From Neurospora crassa OR74A (taxonomy: Eukaryota; Ascomycota; Sordariomycetes; Sordariales; Sordariaceae): a DNA stretch of 64,000 bases. Positions within the stretch are counted from its first letter, which is position 1, and each line of letters starts with the position of its first letter. The notes beneath the pieces are model-generated. The model had not been told where the DNA came from, made no database searches, and saw only the letters and a program-made list of their open reading frames with translations. Made by a program: the position numbers and the translations under genes. Location of the stretch: contig NC_026505.1 of assembly GCF_000182925.2 (NCBI RefSeq), positions 4,340,001 through 4,404,000 of the forward strand, read 5' to 3'. Shown piece by piece: positions 1 to 10,301 of the stretch.

Positions 1-279
1 GGAGCCAGGGAACTGATTTGGAGGTCATGGAAACAGAACAAAGGGCATTCTTTCCCCCATTTTCTGCTAGCAGCAATTAGCTTGAACTCTTCAAAGCCAA
101 ACATTGTTGCAAACCAACAACAACTGCAAAAGGGATCGGTCTTGATTGCGAGTCCCGTGGTGATTACTTCCATCATTGTTATAGTTTTTTCGAGTTATGC
201 TCACGAATGTCAGCAGCTGCTGCTGCGAACAGCATCCCCCCACACCCCAACAGGGCATCATCATCGTCGACTGCCCGCC

Positions 280-1338
280 TTATGCACCCAAGCCGCGTCG
301 CTGACCACCCGTCTCGAACTTCTGGTGAATGCCAGCCTTGAACTGCTGCTCAAGCTCCTGAGACACTTGATTGACATCGAACGTCTTCTTCGCTGCCGCA
401 GCGGCGGCGGCACCGTCGGCAGCAAGCTTCTTGCCGCCGAGCAACCTCATCATCTTGGACTGGCGAGATGCGCCACCGTCGAGCGCGTTGACGTTCCAGT
501 TGGCTGCGAGTACTGCGGCGGGGTTGGGGATTGTGGTGGTGGTAGCGGCCAAAGTAGCTGTCGATCCTTTGGCCTCTGTAGTCTTGGTCTCGTCTCCCTT
601 CTTCCTCTCCTTCTTTTCTTTCTTTTCCTTCTTTTCCTTCTTTGACTTCTTGGACTCCTTCTTGCTCTCAGCCTTCTCTTCCTTCTCAACAACGGGCTCC
701 TCCTCCTCCTTATCAGTCTTGCTCTTCTTATCTTTTTTCTCTTTCTTCTCCTTCTTCTCCTCCTTGTGCTTCTTCTCGCTGCTGTCGCTGCTCTCCTTCT
801 CGCCCTTGGATTTCTTGGCATCCTTCTTAGATTTCTTTTCCTTCTCAGCCTTGTTAGGCTCAGCCCCCTCCCCCGTTACAATCTTGGCGACCTTGACAAC
901 TGGCTCGTCCTTCTGTTCCTCCTCTTCGTCGCTATGGTGATCACCATGCTTCCGCTTCTTGTCCTTCTTGTCCTTCGTCTTCTTCTCCTCCTTCTTCTTC
1001 TCATCCTTGTCATTGGACTTGGACTTGTCCTCCGATTTGCGTTTCTTGGAGGGCTTCACCTCGTCGCCAGCAGCCTTTTCATCGTTGTTCTTTGCCATAT
1101 CGTCGTTGTCCTCCTCACGCTTACGTTTCCCATCCTGTCTGCTGCTGTCATTTTTCGATTTCCTGGACTTCTTCTCCTTCTTGGAGGCCGACTCGGTCTC
1201 CGCAATGACTTCAGCGGGCTCGGAAGCAGCAGTGACCTCCTTGGCGGTCTTGGAAGCTTTCTTCTCCTTCTTGTCTTTCTTGCCCTTCTTGCTCACATCA
1301 GCAGAGGATGCCTTGTCTTTTGCTTTTGAGGAGCTCAT
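280..1338 (-). CDS. Lysine-rich nuclear-type protein with C-terminal SMAP domain
   Basis: Single exon, 352 aa, starting at an ATG (1338) and ending in TAA. Residues 1-270 are low-complexity Lys/Glu/Ser runs (KKDKKEKK-type blocks) typical of nucleolar or nuclear proteins. From about residue 280 to the end it matches the small acidic protein (SMAP) domain pattern: NWNVNAL, then RLLGGKK, then SQELEQQFKAGI and the terminal RRGLGA. Human SMAP/C11orf58 shows the same order (NWEAADL, RLMGAGKK, ELESQYQ, GLG). The molecular role of the domain is not established, so only the domain is assigned. The A/G-rich coding strand creates long antisense open frames over the same bases; these are composition artefacts. 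Confidence 0.85.
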   Translation of the reverse strand: MSSSKAKDKASSADVSKKGKKDKKEKKASKTAKEVTAASEPAEVIAETESASKKEKKSRKSKNDSSRQDGKRKREEDNDDMAKNNDEKAAGDEVKPSKKRKSEDKSKSNDKDEKKKEEKKTKDKKDKKRKHGDHHSDEEEEQKDEPVVKVAKIVTGEGAEPNKAEKEKKSKKDAKKSKGEKESSDSSEKKHKEEKKEKKEKKDKKSKTDKEEEEPVVEKEEKAESKKESKKSKKEKKEKKEKKERKKGDETKTTEAKGSTATLAATTTTIPNPAAVLAANWNVNALDGGASRQSKMMRLLGGKKLAADGAAAAAAAKKTFDVNQVSQELEQQFKAGIHQKFETGGQRRGLGA

Positions 1339-2040
1339 ATTGATGAAGACTGGGGATGAAATCTAGATATCGACATTCAGTGAGGTGATCCTTGGGTGAA
1401 TCAGAGGGAGTGATTAGTTGGTGGTGGATAGGACTGTACCGATTCAAAGAAAAACTTTCCCCCGTCAAATTGTCGGGCTCTTAACTTTGGATATTCGTGA
1501 GAACGAAAGTGTGAGGGGAAAAGCAAGGTTTGCAATGCCAGCGGGGTGAAATTCGATTTGCAAATCGAAGGAGGAAAGAGGCTTCACCTAAGACAACGAA
1601 AGAAAAGTTATTGTACCACAGTCAACCCTAACCCTATTAGGTATTGATATGAAATGGCGTTGTACCTTCCCCTGACCAAACAACGAGAAGGGAATAGCAA
1701 TGCGAATCAGGGTGACCAGATGGAACGATTGCTTCCAGCTGTACAAGATGGCATTAATATATGTAAGTCTGTATGTCCTTCTTATTTTTCTATTCTTTTC
1801 TTTTTCTTTCTTTTTTTTTTCTCCAGCAAGAGCGCGCATGAGATGCCAAGTTTCCTGATGTGTTCTATAGCTGGTAGAAGCTATCGAGACGACACGACCC
1901 TAAACCAAGGCCAAAGTGGAAACGATGAACGATATTTGGGTATCAGACCTACCATACAATAATAATCAACAAAACTGCCCAGAGACTCCTGCCATGCCTT
2001 TTCCTTCTTGGGCGATACACTCAATCCTGTCTCCTCAGCA
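1339..2040. other. Intergenic: upstream of SMAP gene, downstream of SNRNP27 gene
   Basis: No gene recognised in 702 bp. It holds a telomere-like double motif (1624-1636) and a pyrimidine-rich stretch around 1785-1825. It should contain the SMAP gene promoter on the minus strand. Confidence 0.6.
1624..1636. promoter_or_regulatory. Interstitial telomere-like motif (telobox)
   Basis: AACCCTAACCCTA, two telomeric units, lies 286 bp upstream of the SMAP-protein ATG. The AACCCTAA core matches the Tbf1/telobox binding sequence known from other fungi. A regulatory role here is inference from position. Confidence 0.4.
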
Positions 2041-3013
2041 CTACCTACTCGGGCTGAGGGGCCTGTTGAAACCGCCGACACGGTTCATGTACTGGCGATA
2101 CTCTGTCTTCTTCTCCTTCCGCACTGCACCAACATTATTGCCCTTGACCTTCTGGTTCTTGGTAGTTCCAAAACCGCCAAAGCCCATCATGGAAGCCATG
2201 TCTCCAAGGCCATCGTCCTCAACAATCACGTCTTCTTCCTCGTCCTCGTCCATAGGATCTGCATCAAACCTTCCCTTCGAAACATGTTCCTCTTCGTGCT
2301 CTTCTGTCCGCTCTCGGGACGCCTGGTGCTGCTCCTCCACATGTGTGCTGTCGGGTCGACGTTGGTCGTGTCCCTTGACCTTGAACGACACGGGTGCCGG
2401 TGCCGGTGTCGTAGCAGCTGGGACGTTCTCAGATTTCGACCTTATCGAAAGACGGTGATCGTCGTGCGCTGCTGCTTGTATGGGACTCCGTGGAGATTTC
2501 ACGTGTGGTTCTGGCTCTCGGAGCGGTGAGGCTGAGCGGCGGATATTTCTGTCTTTTGGGGTGTCAGTTACCGGTCGGTGTAGGTTACGAACCAAGGACA
2601 GTCCTGCGATGGGGATGAGTTCGGTTGCCAAACGTACCTCTGTCTGGTTTGCTCATACTATCCTTATCGACGTCACCTCGATCACGGCGAGAGTCTTTAG
2701 GACCGCCACGCCGGCCTCCTCTACCTCCGTCTCTGGCCCAGTCGTCGCGTCGATCGTGCCCATCTCTGTCGCGAACCGGGGAGCGCGAGCGCCTGCGGTT
2801 ACGGTCATGGTCACGACCATGCCTGTCTCTGGATCGGGACCTGTATCTTCGGCTGTCTCTATCTCGATCGTCTCGGCCACCCCTACCTCCTCCCCGACCA
2901 CGGCTACGGTCCTGATCTCGGTCTCGCTCGCGGTTGTCTCTGCCGTGTCTGTCTCTGTCGCTGTAGTCTCTCGCGCCCCCACGGTGAGGGTTACGAGCGT
3001 GTCTATCCGCCAT
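2041..3013 (-). CDS. U4/U6.U5 tri-snRNP 27 kDa protein (SNRNP27 family)
   Basis: Two exons, 3013..2638 and 2552..2041, joined across an 85-nt intron (5' GTACGT; branch CTGAC; the frame requires the AG at 2554-2553 and not the next AG). The protein is 295 aa. Residues 1-130 are an RS/RD-rich arm (Arg-Asp-Arg repeats), as in spliceosomal SR-like proteins. The C-terminus carries the family signature: MMGFGGFGTTKNQKV, EYRQYMNRVGGFNRPL. This protein belongs to the U4/U6.U5 tri-snRNP, where it is thought to act in spliceosome activation in the nucleus. Fungal members keep a fairly long RS arm, and this one is ordinary in that respect. The family call is firm because of the C-terminal motif; the exact start rests on the first ATG. 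Confidence 0.9.
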
Positions 3014-3704
3014 GTTTTGTGCTCGAGTTTCGCAAGTGTTGAATGTCTATGGTTTGTTGGGGAACAATGTATAAGTTCAACCGGAAACTGTATGTTCTTG
3101 ATGACGTTGTACGGGGAAATTCTGGAGCATTCAATACATTGTGTAAATAAAGGCCGGCTGAAACCAGGCGAAAGCTGCAGGCCGTTGTAGCTTGGCGGCC
3201 GCTGCAAGGCTGCAGATGCAGGTGCCGATCTTGTGGAGTCTGTTTGGGTTTAGCGATAAGATAAGCGTTGGACCCCAGCACCTAACCCCACCACCCCGCG
3301 ATCAACTTCCCTTCGGTTCAGGCCTTCAGGGTTCTCAATGCTCCGACCGTTACGTCCTACTCAAATGTTTCAAGTTATTCCGGTAAGAGCTCCATTGGTT
3401 CAGCCCCAGGGGGTGTCCAAGGTCTAAACAGTTGTTGAGCTTGAGGACAAGAATCAAACGGTCAACGTGCGGACTTTCTGCGACATCCGTTTTCTTCGTA
3501 ACTCTGCTTCTCAGGCGATTAGCTTCATCGTGCTAGTCAGTGTGCGAGTGCAGGATATCGAAGTGGATAAAGATACAGTAGAGATATCTTTTCAATATAA
3601 CCTCATCATGCCAGCTGGATGACTGTAAAATCTCGATGCACGACATACACTCCCCTGGCCGACTCTAAGACGGCGACAACATCAGTTTGTTGATCAGGCT
3701 TGAC
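3014..3704. other. Intergenic between ELP5 3' end and SNRNP27 start
   Basis: 691 bp with no coding or RNA gene recognised. The SNRNP27 promoter should lie at its left end. Confidence 0.55.
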
Positions 3705-4827
3705 TCAGATCTCGTCCTCCTCCTCATCAAAATCATCTTCCCTCCCCATGTCATACAGGATCCGCCCCCCTTCTCCTCCACCAACCTCTGTCTGCGCGTC
3801 AAAGTACGGCAACACAATTCCTTCCCTGTCATTCCTCTGCTTCTCCGTCAACCCCAAATTGAACGTGGAATCCGCCATCTCCCCCTCCGCACCGCCCTCC
3901 GCGTCCTTCGCTGGCGCAAACAGCGGGTGGTCCGAAAGCAGTGACAGACCCGCGCCGGCACCGCCTCTTGATGGGCTGAGAATGAACCGTTCAGCCACGG
4001 CTCTCCCGCTGCGCCTCCTCATCTCCATCTCCACCACGAGTCCCTCGGGCTGGTGGCCCGTCCGCAGACCAACAAGCACGCCTTCACGCCCTTCGTGTAA
4101 CCCCCATTCCGGCTCGCGCAAACTCCGCATTTGCGCCCGCTTGGTCTCGACGGCCTGGTAGAGACTTGACACTTTGAAGATGGCGGTGGCCATGTGTGAC
4201 AGCAGGGTGAGCGGGTGGGGTTCGTACTCATTGACGGTTCGGGGAAGAACGAGAGGTACATCGTTGTGGTAGACGGCGACGAGGGAGGCGAACGGGTTGA
4301 TGATGCTGCCGAAGAAGAGGGGAAGGACGTGCGGCTCTTTGGAGGCGAGGGGGTTAAGCGAGTCAACCACGATCAAACATTCTTTGACGTAATGTTAGAA
4401 CATGTTTCTGTACTGGCGTGGTGCATACAATGCACTTACTTTGGGAGTTTGTTGCAGTGTCTTTGGGTGTTTGACTGTTGACAGGAGCACAATGTGAGGC
4501 GATCTCGGTTATGAGAGCCGTGACTGACTTGCCCCTGGCCTTTATGAAGATATCGACATTGCGGGGCTTCCTGGCGGTAGTAAACGACACAAAGAGTATT
4601 TTACTTCGGGCAAGCTACGCGCGTGTTGGTTAATAAAGCGCAAAAACCATTGGGGAAAAATTCCTTACTTTGCCTCTGTTGATGAATTCCTGTAAAAGAG
4701 GTCCCGCACCTTGCTCAAGGGTATCGAGAATAAGTGTGAGTGGGCTTGCGCTGTCTCGAAGGTTCAGCAGCTTCTGGAAGAGCAGCAGGCTGTGGGAGCG
4801 ATGATGCGTTTGAGCCGAAGGCGCCAT
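3705..4827 (-). CDS. ELP5: Elongator complex subunit 5 (Elp5/Iki1)
   Basis: Three exons, 4827..4669, 4614..4440 and 4381..3705, with introns of 54 and 58 nt (the second has a GTAAGT donor); 336 aa in all. Elp5 is a RecA-fold subunit of the Elp4-5-6 ring of Elongator, which supports wobble-uridine modification (mcm5/ncm5) of tRNAs in the cytoplasm. Support: the beta-strand LIVVDSLNPL with the following phenylalanine/glycine-rich segment, as in yeast Iki1 (MVIIDSLNY), the conserved C-terminal FNLGLTEKQRNDREGIVLPY, then GGRILYDMGREDDFDEEEDE. The acidic tail is characteristic of the family. Elp5 proteins lack a working Walker A site and none is seen here. The first exon starts at the first ATG. 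Confidence 0.9.
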
Positions 4828-5221
4828 GTTGACGCCTAGTCGAGATAAACTTGAAATGTATATAGACGAGGCTCGTGGGTCTGGTAGAGGGGATAACGAG
4901 GAATTTGGATTAACTCAAGTTCTCGACAACGTGTTGCGTCAGGATTTTGAATTCTTGCTTGTTGATTGAGAGAAGATTGAAGTGCTGGCCAAGAAACCGA
5001 TTTTAGGGCTGCGAACTGAAGTTGGTTGCGATTATCGCAAACTTTCAGCAGCCACCATTCGCATTACAACACCCGTTTATATACCGTATGTAAAAGCAAA
5101 GGGATCAACTGAGAAGGATAATGAGGTGAAAGATAGTATCGAAACCAAAAAAGATCGCGAACCTAAGAAGATGAGATGTGAAGGGTGCGTGCACAAGCTT
5201 CGCACAAAAAGAAATGCTGGT
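4828..5221. other. Intergenic between ELP5 start and tRNA-Asp
   Basis: 394 bp without a gene. It contains the ELP5 promoter (minus strand) and the oligo-T terminator of tRNA-Asp (T5 on the minus strand, 5206-5210). Confidence 0.6.
5206..5210 (-). terminator. Pol III terminator of tRNA-Asp
   Basis: TTTTT on the minus strand starting 12 nt after the mature 3' end of tRNA-Asp, the expected RNA polymerase III stop signal. Confidence 0.7.
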
Positions 5222-5314
5222 CTCTCCCGCCGGGAATTGAACCCGGGTCTCGAGCGAATCGAACTGATGTTCAAGCTTGACAAGCTCACATACTGACCAC
5301 TATACTACGGAAGA
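5222..5314 (-). tRNA. tRNA-Asp(GTC) with intron
   Basis: 93 nt on the minus strand. The acceptor stem TCTTCCG pairs with CGGGAGA (one G-U). The D-arm holds TATAGTGGTCAGTAT. The anticodon stem TGAGC pairs with GCTCG, with loop TTGTCA + C and anticodon GTC. An intron of about 21 nt follows position 37, the standard place. The T-arm is CCGGG-TTCAATT-CCCGG, and the discriminator G is correct for tRNA-Asp. It is an isolated tRNA gene between ELP5 and the ASXH gene. Confidence 0.93.
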
Positions 5315-5936
5315 ATTACAGTTGTGAACAACTGTCGTAGTGATTGTTACAATTTGCTGCAATCTCGGCTACCTATATACTAACCTTGACATATAAGAAC
5401 GCTTATCAACATTGTAGATGAGGCGTTCAAGCTTTGGTTACCATGAGTGCCCTAGTCATTGTTGCATACGCGAAGTTTTGTCGTTTGGTATTACTCGTTT
5501 ACCTACTTGAATGGGTACTGTAAATTATCCATCAAACCTCTTGGAACTAACAGAGATTTGTGATTCTCTCTTCCGGCCTCATTCCGTGTTACAACGCTCA
5601 GTTGTCCATGTTTCCGAAATAGGGTGCCGAGAAAGGGTGGGATACTACATAAACCTGACTCTACGTATGTTTTCTCCGCCGTAAATTGCGCTCTTCCAAA
5701 TATTATCATGCATTCGTAGCCCTGGATCTCTATCCTGCGACTGTGGTCACTTTACGCTTCCCGAATTACCGCCCTAGTTCGTTCAAGTGACTGAGATCTG
5801 TACATCCTTCATAGTTGGGGTGGTATATTAATTACTGGTAAATACGGCGGTGCTTCAAAGTCGGGACCCGTCATAGACAAAGATCGGAATACGTCTTCCT
5901 CGCTGGTATTCTGTGTTCTATTGCTTTGCAGAAGCA
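5315..5936. other. Intergenic between tRNA-Asp and ASXH gene 3' end
   Basis: 622 bp. No coding region recognised. It should include the tRNA-Asp upstream region and the ASXH gene 3' UTR. Confidence 0.55.
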
Positions 5937-8245
5937 TCAATCAACCTCGTGTGGTACTTCGAACCGTAGTTCAGTATACCGTGCCCCATTCGTATTGGAT
6001 TCTTCAAGGCCGTTAGGGTGATAATCAGCGATATGGTTCGTATTCGTCTCGGCCATAACAACAGATGCTGTATCGGCAGGAGGTACTTCTTGTATCACTG
6101 AAGCGCTCTTGATGCGTCCAGGAAGAGCTGGCATTCGATTAGTATCAAAACATTGTCATCATGTGCGAACATCAACTTTACCCTTATGCTGTTCCTTTGC
6201 TATTGCCTTGTTCTCGGACACTGCTACAGCATCTGCCGCGAGCGTCTCATTCTTACGGCTGGTCTTTTGGAGCAACTCCGCTGGTATCTTTGTTGCCCAG
6301 TCGTTCTCAAACTCCTTTATCAGAAAATCGTCATAGTCGCCTCGTTTGTGCTTTTCATGAGCGACCCAGGCCTCCTGAAGCCATTGTTCATCATGTCGAC
6401 CCCGCTCAATGTTTTCAAGGTACCGAGCACAATCATATCTGAAGTGATCGTTGTTGCGCAAGGAGACAAGATCCGGTCGGGCAATCTCGGTCCCTGGGTC
6501 CAAGATATGGCTGTCGTCGGGGAATTTAGCGAGGATGTCTTTCCTCTCATCTGGTGTCAACACATCCCATGCTCGTGGAAGCAGCAGAATCGCCTATGGT
6601 CAAGTGTCAGATCATGGATGTGGGATAATTTTTGTGAGAGGGAAGAGGTACGAACTCTGAGATCAGCATTGGTAAGAGGTGATTTCTCATCGGTATAGAC
6701 GAAAGGTGCTTCCCACTTTCTGTCCAGGTTTGTTTTCTTTGGTGCATCTCCGGCATGTCGTGGCCTTTTAGTAGTGCTAGATTTGTCCTGGTCCGAGGCT
6801 TTACGCTTTCCGAGCTCAGTACCCAGCTGCTCATCACTGCTTCCAGAATGACGTGTAGCTTTCGAACTCCATGCATCGGTTTTAAGGACGGCTTCCTCTG
6901 GCGTTTGCCCACTTGCCCTTTTGCGTGCCCTTTTCGTCACTGTACTTGGGTCCTCATTTTTCGGACCTTTGAAGCCCTGTCCATTGATCGAGGAATCGGC
7001 GACTGTTGCTGCTTTAATTGCCGGTGTGGCGATTTCCTTCTCAACTTCCAGGTCCTGTACTGCCGAATCCGCATGCGCATCCTGCGGACTCAAAGCTTTT
7101 GGCTCGCCTACATCCGCTGGAACGGCCTCAGCCTTGAACGAAACTGAGCGAGCCGCTGCTGAAACTCCTTTTCGCGGCTGTTCAAAAGCATAAACACAAT
7201 GCGTGCCAGATCCAGAACATCGTGAGCAGATTGGCTTCTCTTTTAGGCACTATCGCAGCTGTCAGACACAAAAACAATCGGGGAATATCCAGAGTTTCCG
7301 ACCAACCTTCAGCTTGTTCTCACGGCAAGGAGTACACGCGCCCCTCGTCAGTTTTGGTTTGAGGATATTGCGTGAATCAGCCACACCCTCTTTAGAACTG
7401 ACTGCTTCAGGCAATGATTTTCTCTTCTTGGGAACGGAACTTGGCGCAGCTGATGGAGCAATTGGTTCTTCTTCACGTGTTGGAACTTCTGGTTTATTGA
7501 CTGATCGTAGTTTCGGTGGTGGGAGATTTATGGCGGCCCAGGATGTAGACCCTTTCTCTTCTGGTTGCTGAGCTTCTAACTGATCAGATGGTCGAAATTC
7601 TGTCTTGTTTTCAGGGCAAGCACTTGGTGCCGCCAACGGCGTGGCCGGTTCTCCTTCAGGTTCTTCAGGTCCTTGAACCTCTGGCTCCTTGACATATCCT
7701 TGCTCGACTGCTGGCTTTTTGGCCGCTGGCTTTTTGGCCGCTGACCTTTTGGTTGCTGACCTTTTGGCCGCTGACCTTTTGGTTGCTGACCTTTTGGTTG
7801 CTGTCTTTTTGGTTGCTGGCTCCTCGACTGTTGGTTCCTCGACTGTTGGTTCCTCGACTGTTGGTTCCTCGACTGTTGGTTCCTCGACTGTTGGTTCCTC
7901 GACTGTTGGTTCCTCGACTGTTTGTTCCTCAATTGCTGGTTCCTCAACTGCTGGTTCCTCAACTGCTGGTACCTCGACTGCTGGTTCCTCGACTGCTGGT
8001 TCCTCGACTGCTGGTTCCTCGACTGCTGGTTCCTCGACTGCTGGTTCCTCGACTGCTGGTTCCTCAACTGCTGGTTCCTCGACCGTTGACTTTTCGGCTG
8101 CTATCTCCTCCAAAGTCACCTGCGCAGCAGTATCAATCTTTTGGACAAGGATAGCATCCCAGTCCCCACTCACGCTCCGGGGAGGTGAGGCCGGAGGAGA
8201 AGAGAGGACGGAGGACAGCGGAGAACTACTTCCTTCTTCAGCCAT
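5937..8245 (-). CDS. Zn2Cys6 finger plus Asx homology (ASXH) domain protein
   Basis: Four exons, 8245..7307, 7249..6656, 6593..6182 and 6127..5937; introns of 57, 62 and 54 nt (the last has a perfect TACTAAT branch). The protein is 711 aa. Residues about 50-145 are a VEEPA/VEEPT pentapeptide repeat, followed by basic TKRSA/KKPA repeats to about 185. Residues 304-331 form a canonical fungal binuclear zinc cluster, C-x2-C-x6-C-x6-C-x2-C-x6-C, with one intron cutting exactly before the third Cys. Residues about 495-625 (WEAPFVYTDEKSPL, then LLLPRAWDVLTPDERKDIL, LRNNDHFRYDCARYLENI) resemble the ASXH domain of Additional sex combs proteins, which in animals activates the BAP1/Calypso H2A deubiquitinase. 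I infer a chromatin-associated role; no partner is visible in the window. The terminal about 85 residues show no motif. Confidence 0.75.
7813..8091. repeat. Coding minisatellite, about 18 x 15 bp
   Basis: Tandem units of CTCGACTGTTGGTTC and close variants (GCTGG for TGTTGG, CAACTG for CGACTG) within exon 1 of the ASXH gene. On the minus strand they encode (VEEPA/T)n. Units fall into two blocks, a TVEEP block and an AVEEP block, suggesting separate expansions. Confidence 0.95.
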
Positions 8246-9530
8246 CCTTCAGGACACCTTCAGTTAGTCGCCTTTCTGGAAAGATAATTATTGCGTGTTG
8301 AAGTTGTTCAAGGAGTGATCGAACGCGGCAGTGTGGGTTTGCCGGCAAAGGAAAAATTACCGTCAAGTCAGATCTGGATCTAGACAGATCCGGAACTACT
8401 TAGTTGTTGTGATATTAAACAATACCAGATAGCAGAAACTGGCAGAATGGCGCCGTGAAAGTCACCGTTTGTCTTTCGTAAGTCAATGATGGTTCATGCG
8501 GCCAATATGGCTGTGGTTACATCTGCGAACAAACTGATGTCTGGTGGAAGGGAGGGGAGAAAGTGGGGGGTTTATAAAAGTAGAGAATGAGATGCGTTCA
8601 GGTGAAAATGTGGTCAACGAAACGAACCGAAGTGGTACTACCTTGAGTACAAGTTGACGCGCAAGGTTGGGAGGATGTGCGAGGGAACGAGGTGGAACTG
8701 AACTTGATCTAACCACCACTCTGAACTGGGAGGGGGATTATACTGACTGTGATGAATGATAGGTACCTCTAGGTAAGTAGGTAGATATTCCACCTCCAGC
8801 TCCCCTTCCCCGATGTTGTTCGGTTGAAGATGCTCCTTCTTCAAGTCGTTGTGTGATGGACAGGATGGGTGGGGATGGAAGCTGAAAGGCGCCAAGCCCG
8901 GGCAGCCACTTGCATGACACACCCCGGAAGCTAGAGGTAGCTTGTACATACTGCATAGTAGGCGTGAATAGCGGGCCGGGCGAGACTGCCTGCTCGCACT
9001 ATTTAACTACCTAAACAAAACTAACTTGCAGGCCCTGCAGGGTGAACTTTCAACACATTTCCAGCGGCAGTACCGTCATCAGTGTCCCGTTTGACGACTT
9101 GTAATCCTTGATAAGGAAACACACGTTGGCCTGGCGAAATCATTGCATCACTCTACCTACGGGTAATGTTTTGTTTTCTTTATATAGCCATGTAAAGAAA
9201 AAAAAAAAACAAGAAAGAGGATAGCGAATTACAATCTGGTCTGCTGGTCGACAGGGAAAGAAGCATGCAATTGAACAAGAGAATTCGTCGGTGCGAGTTG
9301 GTTGCGGTACCTAGGTAGAAGCCACGTACCTGGCTGCTTTTGACGGATCACTCCCACTCGTCATCACAAGCTTTTATAAACCTTGCCTTGTTCACTGTCC
9401 TCTCCAACGACACCAACTTAACAAATCCAAGCACGCAACTGAACTGGCCTTGATTTCGAGTTGCACAACGATACTAAAGGTCGCCAAAAACAACACAATG
9501 AAAAAGGAGTGATATAACCTATTCTTCACA
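8246..9530. other. Divergent intergenic region, ASXH gene / SEC22
   Basis: 1,285 bp between divergent starts, expected to hold both promoters. It contains AGGTAGGTA-type motifs near 8761-8790 and 9307-9320, and an upstream ATG-AAA-AAG-GAG-TGA mini-ORF at 9498-9512 just before SEC22. No other gene recognised. Confidence 0.6.
9498..9512 (+). promoter_or_regulatory. Possible upstream ORF of SEC22 (4 codons)
   Basis: ATG AAA AAG GAG TGA ends 18 nt before the SEC22 ATG. If the transcript starts upstream it could reduce translation of SEC22. The transcript start is not visible, so this is only a candidate. Confidence 0.3.
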
Positions 9531-10301
9531 ATGATCCGCTCAACACAAATTGCACGGCTGGATGGTTCGTGCCCCCCCCCCCCCCCCCCCTAACTAACCC
9601 CCTCGACCAACATCTGTGTGCCTATGGAGATGTCAATGTCTTGTCCGGTAGCTAACCAAGACCCCTCCCCTCAAAACACAGGCCTCATGCTCTGCGCTTC
9701 CGTCGACGACGAAGCAACTGAATCCTCCCTCAGCGAAGTCAAGTCCCAAGTCAAACTAATTCTGCGCCGCCTAACGCGCACCTCGGAACCGCAAGCCAGC
9801 ATCGAGAGCGGCTCTCTCTACACGCTGCACTACCTGATTCAGTCCGACATCGTATACTTCGCCATTACGGACCGGTCGTACCCGCGCAAGCTAGCCTTCA
9901 CCTACCTTTCCGACATTGCGGGCGAGTTCGCGACGACGCACACCCCGGCACAGCTCATGAACCCGACGCTGCGGCCCTATGCCTTTATGGACTTTGACAG
10001 CTTCATCAGCCGCACCAAGGCGACTTACAGCGACACGCGTGCGACTCAGAACCTGGATAAGCTGCATGATGAGCTTAGGGACGTGACCAAAGTCATGACC
10101 AAGAACATTGAGGATCTGCTGTACCGCGGCGACAGCCTGGAGCGCATGGGCGAGCTGAGCAGTAGGCTGAGGGACGATAGCAAGAAGTACAAGAGGGCGG
10201 CTGTTAAGATCAACTGGGATTTGCTGCTGAAGCAGTACGGCCCCTTTGCGGCGGTCGGTTCCATTATCATCTTCTTCTTGTGGTGGAGATTCTTCTTTTG
10301 A
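9531..10301 (+). CDS. SEC22: R-SNARE Sec22, ER-Golgi vesicle protein
   Basis: Two exons, 9531-9564 and 9682-10301; 217 aa. The first exon encodes MIRSTQIARLDG, the conserved Sec22 N-terminus, and continues in frame into LMLCASVDDE across a 117-nt intron. Domains in order: longin domain (about 1-125, including YLIQSDIVYFAITDRSYP and LAFTYLSDI), R-SNARE coiled coil (about 130-190, LHDELRDVTKVMTKNIEDLLYR with the zero-layer Arg in LLYRGDSLERM), and a C-terminal membrane anchor (about 195-215, FAAVGSIIIFFLWWRFFF). Sec22 drives fusion of COPII and COPI vesicles between ER and Golgi. The intron carries an unbroken 19-C run directly behind the donor site. An ATG inside the intron (9623) opens the same frame but would lose the conserved N-terminus. 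Confidence 0.96.

Noticed and set aside
371-1366. Several long open frames opposite the SMAP gene encoding Ser/Phe/Leu-rich peptides
   Set aside because: They mirror the AAG/GAG-rich coding strand; the peptides are simple complements of Lys/Glu codons with no domain.
3705-5314. Functional pairing of ELP5 with the neighbouring tRNA-Asp
   Set aside because: Elongator modifies wobble U; tRNA-Asp(GTC) has a wobble G, so adjacency is probably chance.
7576-8267. Open frames of up to 192 codons in other frames of the minisatellite (RNQQS, AGSST and VPRLL repeats)
   Set aside because: A 15-bp unit without stops keeps several frames open; the frame kept here joins to the zinc cluster and ASXH domain.
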